The translations under genes and the position numbers were made by a program. A DNA stretch of 5,244 nucleotides from Lachnospiraceae bacterium (GTDB lineage: Bacteria > Bacillota > Clostridia > Lachnospirales > Lachnospiraceae): contig DNJW01000401.1 in the NCBI GenBank assembly GCA_003488965.1, forward strand, positions 1 through 5,244, written 5' to 3'. The notes under the pieces were generated by a model. The model searched no databases. It saw nothing but the letters and a program-made list of their open reading frames with translations, and was not told the DNA's origin. Shown here piece by piece: positions 1-5,244 of the stretch. How positions within the stretch are numbered: position 1 is the first letter of the stretch; each line of letters opens with the position of its first letter.

Positions 1-400
1 CAATGCCTTTAGCATGGGAATCCGGACAGAAAAGAAACGGTTTGCTCTGCTTCGCTCCATGGGAGAGACAAAAGGACGGCTGCTGCAGAAAAAATGGAAA
101 GTAAATTTCCTGTTCCTCTTTATCGGGGGCTGCCTGTCATTGATACCAGTTTATATATATGACAGAATTGCCCGTCACGCACAAAAACTGATTGATGATT
201 CCTATACAGAAGGAAATATATTACCGGACGGGCACTGGGCATACGGTATCATAAGATACTATTTAGCAGATTTTCATCCGGTTGCTGCGGCTGTTATTAT
301 ATCTTTGGCTGCTTGTTTATTTACAGGCCTTGTAATTTGGCTGTGTATGAAAAAGGAATTGGACTGCAGCATCGCAGAAGGAATCCGTGAAGAAGAATAA
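1..400 (+). CDS. FtsX-family ABC transporter permease, C-terminal part (5' end outside window)
   Basis: This is the last ~132 codons of a permease gene whose start lies before the window. The frame is open from base 2, and base 1 is the end of the preceding codon. The ATG at 14 is internal, not a start: the codons before it (N-A-F-S) match the complete permease downstream at its residues 822-825. What remains is the final FtsX-type block: a cytoplasmic loop with the ERKRFALLRSMGETK-like motif typical of FtsX/MacB permeases, a hydrophobic segment (about codons 35-55), a short outer loop, a last membrane segment (about codons 92-116) and a charged tail ending GIREEE. By eye about 57% of residues are identical to the C-terminus of the 509-3373 product, with one single-residue length difference. 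It is therefore a tandem paralogue and presumably of similar size. The role is energy-coupled transport or mechanotransmission at the cytoplasmic membrane; the substrate is unknown. No convincing terminator follows it. Confidence 0.9.
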   Translation, partial: NAFSMGIRTEKKRFALLRSMGETKGRLLQKKWKVNFLFLFIGGCLSLIPVYIYDRIARHAQKLIDDSYTEGNILPDGHWAYGIIRYYLADFHPVAAAVIISLAACLFTGLVIWLCMKKELDCSIAEGIREEE

Positions 401-414
401 ACAGGGAAAACATA

Positions 415-433
415 AACAAATTTTAACAATTTT
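415..433 (+). repeat. Phased direct repeat upstream of the -35 box
   Basis: AACAAATTTT (415-424) is followed directly by AACAATTTT (425-433), so the two copies start 10 bases apart, one helical turn. The pair ends five bases before the proposed -35 box of the next gene. Response regulators of the OmpR/PhoB family often bind direct repeats spaced about one turn apart at this position, so an activator site is possible. In AT-rich DNA such a repeat can also arise by chance, and no regulator gene is visible in the window. Confidence 0.3.
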
Positions 434-438
434 CTGTA

Positions 439-468
439 TTGAACCTTAATAATTATCTTTTATATAAT
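439..468 (+). promoter_or_regulatory. Sigma-A-type promoter for the complete permease
   Basis: A perfect -10 hexamer TATAAT lies at 463-468. A -35-like TTGAAC (four of six consensus bases, including TTGA) lies at 439-444, with an 18-base spacer. Transcription would begin near 475, giving a leader of about 34 bases before the ATG at 509. The site is in the gap between the two permease genes, so permease 2 and the ATPase can probably be transcribed independently of permease 1. Confidence 0.65.
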
Positions 469-471
469 GTG

Positions 472-482
472 ATAGAATCTAT
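472..482 (+). repeat. Small palindrome at the expected transcription start
   Basis: ATAGA-A-TCTAT is a perfect 5+5 inverted repeat with a one-base centre. It sits just after the -10 box and covers the predicted start near 475. The position suits a repressor operator, but the arms are short and AT-rich and could be chance. Confidence 0.22.
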
Positions 483-508
483 TACAAAAAAACGAAAGAG
501 GTGAAAAG

Positions 509-3373
509 ATGTATCTTGAATTAGGGTTAAAATACTGGAATTACCATAAAAAGCGTGCATTTTTTATTTTATTTTCCATTTTCCTGAGTGTTTCAGCACT
601 TGTTTCATCTGCCCTGTTAGTCAAAAGCAACAAAATACAGCAGTTAGAAAAGAATTTATATGAGTGCGGTAATTTTGATTTCCAGTTAATTAACGTATCA
701 GAAAGGGACGAAAAAAAGCTGCGTGCAGAAAAGCGGTTTGAAAAATTTGGGGCAGTCTATCGGTGCGGCTATGCAAAGGGAAGTGCAGGGACAGATTTTG
801 AGGTAGGGTATCTTGAGGATAAAACAGCAGAGGATATGCTTCATCTGACGCCAATTAAAGGCCGCTATCCGGAAAAACCCGGTGAGATCTGTATTGACAA
901 AGTTACTTTAAATGCAATGGGATTTTCAGCGCAGACTGGGCAAAAGATTACCTTATCCTGCATGGATTGGGAGAAAAAAGAATCAAAGGATGCTACTTTT
1001 ACTATAGTAGGAATCATTGAGCAGGTTGTGATTAGCAACGCAGCCCCCTATCTGCAGAGGGAACACCACAATATTACAGAAGCTGAAGAGGATGTATGCT
1101 ATCCATTTGCTTATATTTACAGTGAGGACGCCAAAACAATTTATAAAAACAAATTTGAGAAAATTTTATTGGCAGACGTGGTAAACACAGATGATTTTGA
1201 CGACCAGGATATGAGGCGTATCTTAACCCGGGAATACACAGATAGAGATTTTTTGTTTGATTCCAGTAAAATAAACAACCGCTCCCTGACGGCGCAGTTA
1301 TTGCTTGGCGATGCGGACGGGGAGTCCTGGGGCTACCATGTGGCCCAAGACCGCCTTGGCACAGATTCCGTCAAACCAGATTTTTATACGGCTGTGCTGA
1401 TACCGGTATTTTTTGCGTTAGTCATTCTGGCAACCTTTTGTTCCCTTTATAATGCCATCAGCATGACTTTTTCGGAACGCATACGCCAGAATGGGATGTT
1501 CCGCTGCCTGGGGATGGAGCGTTTCCGCTGCCAGTGCCATCTTTTATTAGAAATGGGGGTGCTTTTTGTCCCCGGTATTCTGGGCGGATATGGCGCAGGC
1601 TTTTTGATTTACCTCTTAGTGCAGCAAGTGCAAAAAAATGTGTTTGGGATACAGGTCATGGGAGCGAATGATGTCAGCGAATACTTCCGGCCATGCCTGG
1701 AAGCCGTAACGGTAAACCCATATACATTCCCTTTGGCTGCAATCTGCATTGCTTTAGTCCCGGCTATGGTCATCCCTGCACTCCGAAGCGGCAGGGTGTC
1801 GCCGGTTGCCGCCTGTGCGGTGAGAAACCGCCTCCAGAAAAAGCAGAGACGCTTCCAGGCTCTCTTGTACCTGAATCTCTTTGTAATTATCGTGGCTGCC
1901 GTCTTTGGCTACTGCTACTTCCGTGCGGATAATGACAGTAAAACCTACAATTACCAGACACAGCTTTCCTCTACAGGAGTTTCCAAATGGGATTATTATA
2001 TGGAGCAGAACAAAAATTCTACCATGATGGCCTGGGGCGATGAAACCATGCATAACACCGGCATTTCCCAAAAAGATCTTGAACTAATCCGGAAAGACCC
2101 TGCTGTCAGCCGGACAGAGGCAGTTATAATTAACGCATCCACTAAGGTTTCGATAGAGGATTCGCCAGAAAATATGGAGACGATGGGCATCCTTGAAGGA
2201 GCGGACACGACAATAATCCCATATCCCCTGTACTCACAGGAGGAAAGGGACATCTATGACCTTCGGATTGAACGGGAAATGAAATACAGGGGATATAAAA
2301 AGAATGAAAAACTCTACCAAGTCCCGAGCATCGGAGTTGAATACAAGGCATGGGACAAGCTTAAGAAATATGTGACGGAGGGAAGTATACATCCTGAAAA
2401 GATTAAAGAGGGAACAGAAGTAATCCTTGCCGTGACAGATCCTGAAAGCTGTACCTACCATGCAGGGGACAAGCTCCCGCTCAATGATGACATCTATCCT
2501 GATATCATTGACCAAAGCGAGGAATACCGCCTGGGGAAGGATTTGGACTTTGTAGAGCCTACCTATGGGGCAGAGGGAAATAACTGGGCGCAGTATTGTT
2601 TTGCCAAGCGGAAGAAGCTAGAAGTGACAGTAGGCGCTGTCATGGTGATTGATAATCAAATGGACCAGCAGAAATATTTCTTTAGCTATTACAATACATT
2701 CCCATGGAACATCATTGTGTCAGATGAAACTTTTGCAAACTGGGGCTTGCCCGATAACCGTTACAGCAAACTCTGGGTATCATGCAAAAAAGGGGGCGAC
2801 ACCGCAGAATTTGAACATCTCTGGTACAAAACACTCCTTCATGGGCAGCTGATGGAAAACCGTGTGGCACAGGATATAAAGGATCAAATTGAAGCTACAA
2901 ACCAGAGTGGGATGACGCTGTTTTTCTCCATGCTTTTTATGGTTGCCGCTATCAGCATTATAGGGACAATCAATGCTTTTAGCATGGGAAGCCGGCTGGA
3001 AAGGAAACGGTTTGCCCTGCTGCGTTCTATGGGGGAAACAAAAACACGGCTGTTCCTAAAAAAGTTTCTGTTAACTTTCTGTTTCTTTCTCTTTAGCGGA
3101 TGCCTGTCTGTTCTTCCAGTTTATGCTTTTGGCAAGCTTGCCTTGTATGCTGCAAGACTGGTGGAGAACTCTTATAAAGAAGGAAAACCGTTGCCGTATA
3201 CCCACTGGGCATCTGAAATACCAAAGTATTGTGATTTTTCACAATACCATCCAATTGTCGTAGCTGCCATTGTGTCGCTGACTGCCTTTTTGTTTGTAAT
3301 CCTTGTTATTGGGCTGTGTATGAAGAGAGAGCTGAGCTGCAGTATTGCAGATGGCATCCGTGAAGAAGAGTAG
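509..3373 (+). CDS. FtsX/MacB-type ABC transporter permease, full length
   Basis: This 954-residue integral membrane protein is the transmembrane partner of the ATPase encoded next. The start is set by AAAGAGGTG at 495-503, five bases before the ATG. By eye there are eight membrane segments: 17-38; 292-316, 345-370 and 403-424; 452-471; 801-823, 853-872 and 913-937. Two FtsX-type blocks are visible. The first (292-424) is followed by the loop ALRSGRVSPV (424-433); the second is at 801-937. Each carries the cytoplasmic ER.R..G..R.LG-like motif (about 323-336 and 831-845). Two large outer domains lie between: about 40-291, with a MacB-periplasmic-core-like stretch GRYPEKPGEI (118-127), and about 472-800. 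The duplicated-half layout with two extracellular domains is typical of large Gram-positive FtsX permeases. The substrate is unknown; peptide or lipid export, or antimicrobial resistance, are the family possibilities. Its C-terminus is paralogous to the truncated upstream gene. The ATPase gene begins 19 bases after its stop. Confidence 0.93.
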   Translation: MYLELGLKYWNYHKKRAFFILFSIFLSVSALVSSALLVKSNKIQQLEKNLYECGNFDFQLINVSERDEKKLRAEKRFEKFGAVYRCGYAKGSAGTDFEVGYLEDKTAEDMLHLTPIKGRYPEKPGEICIDKVTLNAMGFSAQTGQKITLSCMDWEKKESKDATFTIVGIIEQVVISNAAPYLQREHHNITEAEEDVCYPFAYIYSEDAKTIYKNKFEKILLADVVNTDDFDDQDMRRILTREYTDRDFLFDSSKINNRSLTAQLLLGDADGESWGYHVAQDRLGTDSVKPDFYTAVLIPVFFALVILATFCSLYNAISMTFSERIRQNGMFRCLGMERFRCQCHLLLEMGVLFVPGILGGYGAGFLIYLLVQQVQKNVFGIQVMGANDVSEYFRPCLEAVTVNPYTFPLAAICIALVPAMVIPALRSGRVSPVAACAVRNRLQKKQRRFQALLYLNLFVIIVAAVFGYCYFRADNDSKTYNYQTQLSSTGVSKWDYYMEQNKNSTMMAWGDETMHNTGISQKDLELIRKDPAVSRTEAVIINASTKVSIEDSPENMETMGILEGADTTIIPYPLYSQEERDIYDLRIEREMKYRGYKKNEKLYQVPSIGVEYKAWDKLKKYVTEGSIHPEKIKEGTEVILAVTDPESCTYHAGDKLPLNDDIYPDIIDQSEEYRLGKDLDFVEPTYGAEGNNWAQYCFAKRKKLEVTVGAVMVIDNQMDQQKYFFSYYNTFPWNIIVSDETFANWGLPDNRYSKLWVSCKKGGDTAEFEHLWYKTLLHGQLMENRVAQDIKDQIEATNQSGMTLFFSMLFMVAAISIIGTINAFSMGSRLERKRFALLRSMGETKTRLFLKKFLLTFCFFLFSGCLSVLPVYAFGKLALYAARLVENSYKEGKPLPYTHWASEIPKYCDFSQYHPIVVAAIVSLTAFLFVILVIGLCMKRELSCSIADGIREEE

Positions 3374-3380
3374 AAGAAAT

Positions 3381-3385
3381 GGAGG
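3381..3385 (+). promoter_or_regulatory. Ribosome binding site that fixes the ATPase start
   Basis: GGAGG at 3381-3385 lies seven bases before the ATG at 3393. The earlier in-frame ATG at 3345 would overlap the permease gene, has no such site, and would add a 16-residue extension unlike the N-terminus of this ATPase family. Confidence 0.85.
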
Positions 3386-3392
3386 CATTGGT

Positions 3393-4085
3393 ATGGAAAA
3401 CCAAAACTATATTTTTACAAGAAATCTAACAAAAACATATAAAATCGGGAAACAGAAAGTTGAAGCGCTAAAAGACGTATCACTGCAAATCGAGAAAGGG
3501 CAGATGATAGCAATTATCGGAAGCAGCGGCAGCGGCAAATCCACCCTATTACACCTGCTAGGCAGTTTGGATGTCCCTACAGAAGGAAGCGTGCTTTTTG
3601 AAGGACAGGATATTTTTCAATGGAAAGACAGGAAAATATCAGAATTCCGCAGACGGGAAATCGGTTTTGTGTTCCAGTTTTTTAACCTGTTCCCAGAGCT
3701 GACGGCACAGGAAAATATCCTTCTCCCACTAAAGATAGACAAAAAGAAACCCGAGCAGGAATTTTTCAGACAGGTCGTGGAGGCCGTCGGGCTGCAGGAA
3801 CGTTTAAAACACAGACCAGAGCAGTTAAGCGGAGGACAGCAGCAGCGTGTATCCATTGCGCGTGCCCTGCTCCACCGCCCGAAACTGCTACTTTGTGATG
3901 AACCAACCGGAAACCTGGATGAAAAAAACGGAAATGAGGTAATCCGCCTTTTAAAAAGGGCAAATGAAGAGTGGGGACAGACCATTATGATAGTAACCCA
4001 CGATGCAAAAGTAGCGGAAAGCTGCAGCCGCATCATTGAAATCTCTGACGGAGAAATATCTGAATCCTCGCCGGAAAATCAATGA
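3393..4085 (+). CDS. ABC transporter ATP-binding protein, MacB/LolD/BceA-like
   Basis: This 230-residue cytoplasmic ATPase hydrolyses ATP to drive the neighbouring FtsX-type permease or permeases. All nucleotide-binding motifs are intact: an A-loop region tyrosine near Y16, Walker A GSSGSGKST (43-51), Q-loop Q95 in FVFQFFNL, signature LSGGQ (145-149), Walker B LLLCDE (165-170) with catalytic E170, D-loop NLD (174-176) and switch histidine H203 in VTHD. The sequence after Walker A (LLHLLGSLD.PTEG) and the block DEPTGNLD are hallmarks of the LolD/MacB/FtsE-related group. Its length is normal for a stand-alone ATPase of that group. The ATG at 3393 is preferred because of the GGAGG seven bases upstream. 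The gene starts 19 bases after the permease stop with no promoter between, so they form an operon. It is the only ATPase in the window and might serve both paralogous permeases; that sharing is inference. Confidence 0.95.
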   Translation: MENQNYIFTRNLTKTYKIGKQKVEALKDVSLQIEKGQMIAIIGSSGSGKSTLLHLLGSLDVPTEGSVLFEGQDIFQWKDRKISEFRRREIGFVFQFFNLFPELTAQENILLPLKIDKKKPEQEFFRQVVEAVGLQERLKHRPEQLSGGQQQRVSIARALLHRPKLLLCDEPTGNLDEKNGNEVIRLLKRANEEWGQTIMIVTHDAKVAESCSRIIEISDGEISESSPENQ

Positions 4086-4136
4086 AATGATATTATAATT
4101 AGTGCCTGCTGATTAAGACTAAAACCATTGATTTTA

Positions 4137-4165
4137 CTGACTTTTACCTTGAAATGTGATATAAT
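4137..4165 (+). promoter_or_regulatory. Extended -10 promoter upstream of the lipoprotein gene
   Basis: TATAAT at 4160-4165 is preceded by TGA at 4157-4159, which makes an extended -10 element. CTGACT at 4137-4142 is a four-of-six match to the -35 consensus, with a 17-base spacer. The start should fall near 4172, giving an untranslated leader of roughly 240 bases before the lipoprotein ATG at 4414. That unusual length is explained if the promoter first served the small gene now decayed at 4212-4366. Confidence 0.65.
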
Positions 4166-4176
4166 ACCTGCAAGGT
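4146..4176 (+). repeat. Inverted repeat spanning the -10 box
   Basis: ACCTTG (4146-4151) and CAAGGT (4171-4176) are exact reverse complements separated by 19 bases, with the -10 box inside. Two half-sites on either side of the -10 could be an operator. The right arm is followed by a short T-run (4177-4180), so a weak read-through hairpin for the ATPase transcript is an alternative. The long loop argues against an efficient terminator. Confidence 0.3.
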
Positions 4177-4211
4177 TTTTGATGAATTTCACAAGCAAAA
4201 GGGTTAAAATT

Positions 4212-4366
4212 ATGTACAAACCAATTGGTATCAGGATAATACTGATAGAATAGAATCGAATCGGAACGCAACTTTAGCCTAAGCAAACATTGCTATATTT
4301 TTGCACAGATTGGCCGAATGCAAAAGATGAAATTTGTAAATATCTACTTAATCAGCAGACACTATA
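4212..4366 (+). pseudogene. Possible decayed Xre-family HTH regulator
   Basis: No intact gene is present, but fragments in successive frames fall in the order expected for a ~65-residue Xre/Cro-type HTH domain. AAAAGGG at 4197-4203 lies eight bases before an ATG at 4212 that reads MYKPIGIRIILIE then stop, resembling the common Xre start M-x-Y-K-x-I-G-x-R-I. The frame is broken at an exact tandem TAGAA duplication (4246-4255). Removing one copy continues the reading as IESNRNATLA (like the usual R-N-x-T-L) up to a stop at 4280. Further on, FLHRLAECKR recalls the recognition-helix pattern YLSRIERGKR; VNI (4336-4344) and SADTI (4352-4366) recall the domain's end, ...NAL.VSADTL. These resemblances are by eye and short. 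The alternative is chance in an AT-rich leader. Confidence 0.33.
4220..4229 (+). repeat. Perfect 10-base palindrome
   Basis: ACCAATTGGT is a perfect palindrome. It lies between TGTACA (4213-4218) and GATAAT (4235-4240), which could be a weak second promoter with a 16-base spacer, putting the palindrome where a repressor would block it. It also falls inside the possible decayed HTH gene, so it may be only leftover coding sequence. Confidence 0.25.
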
Positions 4367-4399
4367 TAGAAAATAAAACTAAAATATCGTTTATCAATC

Positions 4400-4404
4400 G
4401 GGAG
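4400..4404 (+). promoter_or_regulatory. Ribosome binding site that fixes the lipoprotein start
   Basis: GGGAG at 4400-4404 is nine bases before the ATG at 4414. The frame is open further upstream, with ATGs at 4318 and 4327. Those have no comparable site and would put about 30 polar residues in front of the lipoprotein signal peptide. Confidence 0.75.
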
Positions 4405-4413
4405 AAAACATTT

Positions 4414-5133
4414 ATGATTAGAAAAATATTTATGTATATCACCCTGTTATTTATCTGCTGCCTCTTTGCCGGCTGTAGCGACACCCATGACATCCAGGAA
4501 GAGGATGTTTCCTCTGGCTGGAAGGAACAGAAAATCTTTTTATCTGCGGAACATGTTGCAATATCGGAAGAAGATTATAAAAAAATAGATAAATTAAAAA
4601 CATTGCTGCGGGATATTCTGATTGACCACCCAGATACCGAAGTAATAGAGGCATTAGGGAAGGATGCCAGAAACAAGATTGGGGACGAATGGCTGGCAAA
4701 TAAGGGATGGGAATATAACCTGTCCTGCGTGCCGCTGGTTGCCTGGAATTATGAAAAAAACCAGATTGACAGCATTATTACCGGGCTGATTTTATTTGAT
4801 GACACAAGGGAAAATGCAAACCTTATGCAGCTGGGATGGGAGGGGGACAAATTAAGGTTTGATGGCTTTGAAACAATAGGATTAAATCTACTGTCAGATA
4901 ACCCCCAAAAGAAATATCTCTGGACAAAGGCAGATTATTATACAGGCTGCTTTATCGGACCAGACAACAATGCATATTATGATTCTGGGAGAAAATATCC
5001 CAGTGAAGAAATAGAAGTACAAGGCGATTATTACGGAAAATTTGACTGTAACCAAATTGGCGTCAGCATAGATGAGCTGACAGCCCCCTCCAACTGTATC
5101 AGGATGGTATTGTCCGATGAAGCATTCCGTTGA
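4414..5133 (+). CDS. Lipoprotein of unknown function
   Basis: The product is a 239-residue surface lipoprotein. The start at 4414 gives a classical lipoprotein signal: short basic N-terminus (MIRK), hydrophobic stretch 5-18, and the lipobox-like FAG-C with acylated C21. The mature part of about 219 residues would be anchored to the outer face of the cytoplasmic membrane. It begins with a short acidic linker, then a probably helical charged segment (about 51-90), then a mixed region rich in aromatic residues and Gly/Asp/Asn (about 91-239) suggesting a compact beta-containing domain. It has four cysteines after the anchor (105, 179, 212, 228), enough for two disulfides. I do not recognise the family. 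The next gene starts 60 bases later with a strong ribosome binding site, so the two are probably co-transcribed. A substrate-binding, sensing or self-protection subunit of a membrane system is possible but unproven. Confidence 0.85.
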   Translation: MIRKIFMYITLLFICCLFAGCSDTHDIQEEDVSSGWKEQKIFLSAEHVAISEEDYKKIDKLKTLLRDILIDHPDTEVIEALGKDARNKIGDEWLANKGWEYNLSCVPLVAWNYEKNQIDSIITGLILFDDTRENANLMQLGWEGDKLRFDGFETIGLNLLSDNPQKKYLWTKADYYTGCFIGPDNNAYYDSGRKYPSEEIEVQGDYYGKFDCNQIGVSIDELTAPSNCIRMVLSDEAFR

Positions 5134-5144
5134 CTTGGGGGACT

Positions 5145-5162
5145 GCCATGAAATAATATGGC
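5145..5162 (+). repeat. Small hairpin between lipoprotein gene and next gene
   Basis: GCCAT (5145-5149) and ATGGC (5158-5162) form a 5-base stem with an 8-base loop, extendable by one T-G wobble. No T-run follows, so it is not a standard terminator. It could modestly stabilise or separate the two messages. Confidence 0.25.
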
Positions 5163-5193
5163 GACATAGGCAGGTGGTGAGGGAGGAAAGTAT

Positions 5194-5244
5194 ATGAAAT
5201 ATGTAATATTATCATTCCAGAGCATGAAAGCAAAATTATATGTT
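5194..5244 (+). CDS. Start of a further gene, probably a membrane protein (3' end outside window)
   Basis: GGAGG at 5182-5186 lies seven bases before the ATG at 5194, an excellent ribosome binding site. Only 17 codons are visible before the window ends, in frame and without a stop. They read M-K-Y-V-I-L-S-F-Q-S-M-K-A-K-L-Y-V: alternating hydrophobic and basic residues with no cleavage signal. This resembles the cytoplasmic lead-in to the first membrane segment of Gram-positive ABC permeases. Given the lipoprotein gene just upstream, a permease of a second transporter is a reasonable guess, but 17 residues cannot establish a family. Confidence 0.7.
   Translation, partial: MKYVILSFQSMKAKLYV

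Larger units (their letters stand above)
4086..4413 (+). other. Intergenic region between ATPase and lipoprotein genes
   Basis: This 328-base AT-rich gap holds no intact gene of normal size and no clear RNA gene or riboswitch. It contains one good promoter (4137-4165), a 6-base inverted repeat around the -10 box (4146-4176), a perfect 10-base palindrome (4220-4229), a tandem TAGAA duplication (4246-4255), a probable decayed regulator gene (4212-4366), and the ribosome binding site of the lipoprotein gene (4400-4404). No strong GC-rich hairpin with a T-run marks the end of the ATPase transcript. Confidence 0.7.

Noticed and set aside
14..400. The open frame starting at ATG 14 as a complete 128-residue small membrane protein
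   Set aside because: The frame is open to the window edge, the codons before the ATG match the paralogous permease, and there is no ribosome binding site. It is the tail of a larger gene.
401..437. Terminator after permease 1 from ACAGGGAAAA pairing with TTTTCTGT
   Set aside because: The stem needs a two-base bulge and a loop of about 19 bases, is A/T-only apart from two C-G pairs, and no T-run follows.
3345..3392. Upstream start for the ATPase overlapping the permease gene
   Set aside because: There is no ribosome binding site, the added 16 residues are unlike the family, and a strong GGAGG precedes the ATG at 3393.
3617..4036. Long open frame on the minus strand inside the ATPase gene
   Set aside because: It lies wholly opposite a gene with every ATPase motif intact, has no ribosome binding site or recognisable domain, and is a shadow frame. 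The other minus-strand frames within the permease and lipoprotein genes were rejected for the same reason.
4182..4253. A 23-residue leader peptide starting at ATG 4182
   Set aside because: Its only upstream site (AAGG, 4172-4175) sits at the predicted transcription start. The internal ATG at 4212 has the better ribosome binding site, and the reading is better explained as a remnant regulator start.
4318..4413. N-terminal extension of the lipoprotein from ATG 4318
   Set aside because: It would bury the signal peptide behind a 32-residue polar stretch and has no ribosome binding site. The ATG at 4414 has GGGAG at a good distance.
1..5244. CRISPR array, tRNA, rRNA, insertion sequence or attachment site
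   Set aside because: No regularly spaced repeats, tRNA-like cloverleaf, transposase reading frame, or terminal inverted repeats with target duplications were seen on either strand.

Overview
The window looks like a low-to-moderate GC Gram-positive chromosome, most likely a gut Clostridia/Lachnospiraceae-type bacterium. The evidence is AT-rich intergenic DNA, strong GGAGG-type ribosome binding sites, TATAAT-type -10 boxes, frequent AGA/AGG/ATA codons, and FtsX-type ABC transporter genes of the kind common in that group. No species can be assigned from the sequence alone. Every gene I can support is on the + strand.

Layout. (1) 1-400 is the 3' end of an FtsX-family permease gene cut by the window start. 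(2) 401-508 is an AT-rich gap with a good sigma-A-type promoter, a phased direct repeat just upstream of its -35, and a small palindrome at the expected transcription start. (3) 509-3373 is a complete 954-residue permease. Its last ~134 residues are clearly paralogous to the truncated first gene, so the two permeases are tandem duplicates. (4) 3393-4085 is the matching MacB/LolD-type ATPase, 19 bases downstream and almost certainly co-transcribed. (5) 4086-4413 is a 328-base gap with an extended -10 promoter, several small repeats, and what reads as scraps of a decayed Xre-family HTH regulator. (6) 4414-5133 encodes an unrecognised 239-residue lipoprotein. (7) 5194 to the window end is the first 17 codons of another gene with an excellent ribosome binding site, probably a membrane protein.

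How it fits together. The ATPase should power one or both large permeases. Proteins of this class either export peptides, lipids or antimicrobials, or drive extracytoplasmic work from the cytoplasm (MacB, LolCDE, BceAB and FtsEX are the known models). The substrate cannot be read from the sequence. Permease 2 appears to have its own promoter, so it and the ATPase could be expressed separately from permease 1. The lipoprotein and the gene after it form a separate transcription unit that may be a second surface system.

I do not see a demonstrably new biological system. The most distinctive points are the tandem permease duplication sharing one visible ATPase, the regulatory architecture between the duplicates, and the probable regulator remnant in front of the lipoprotein gene.
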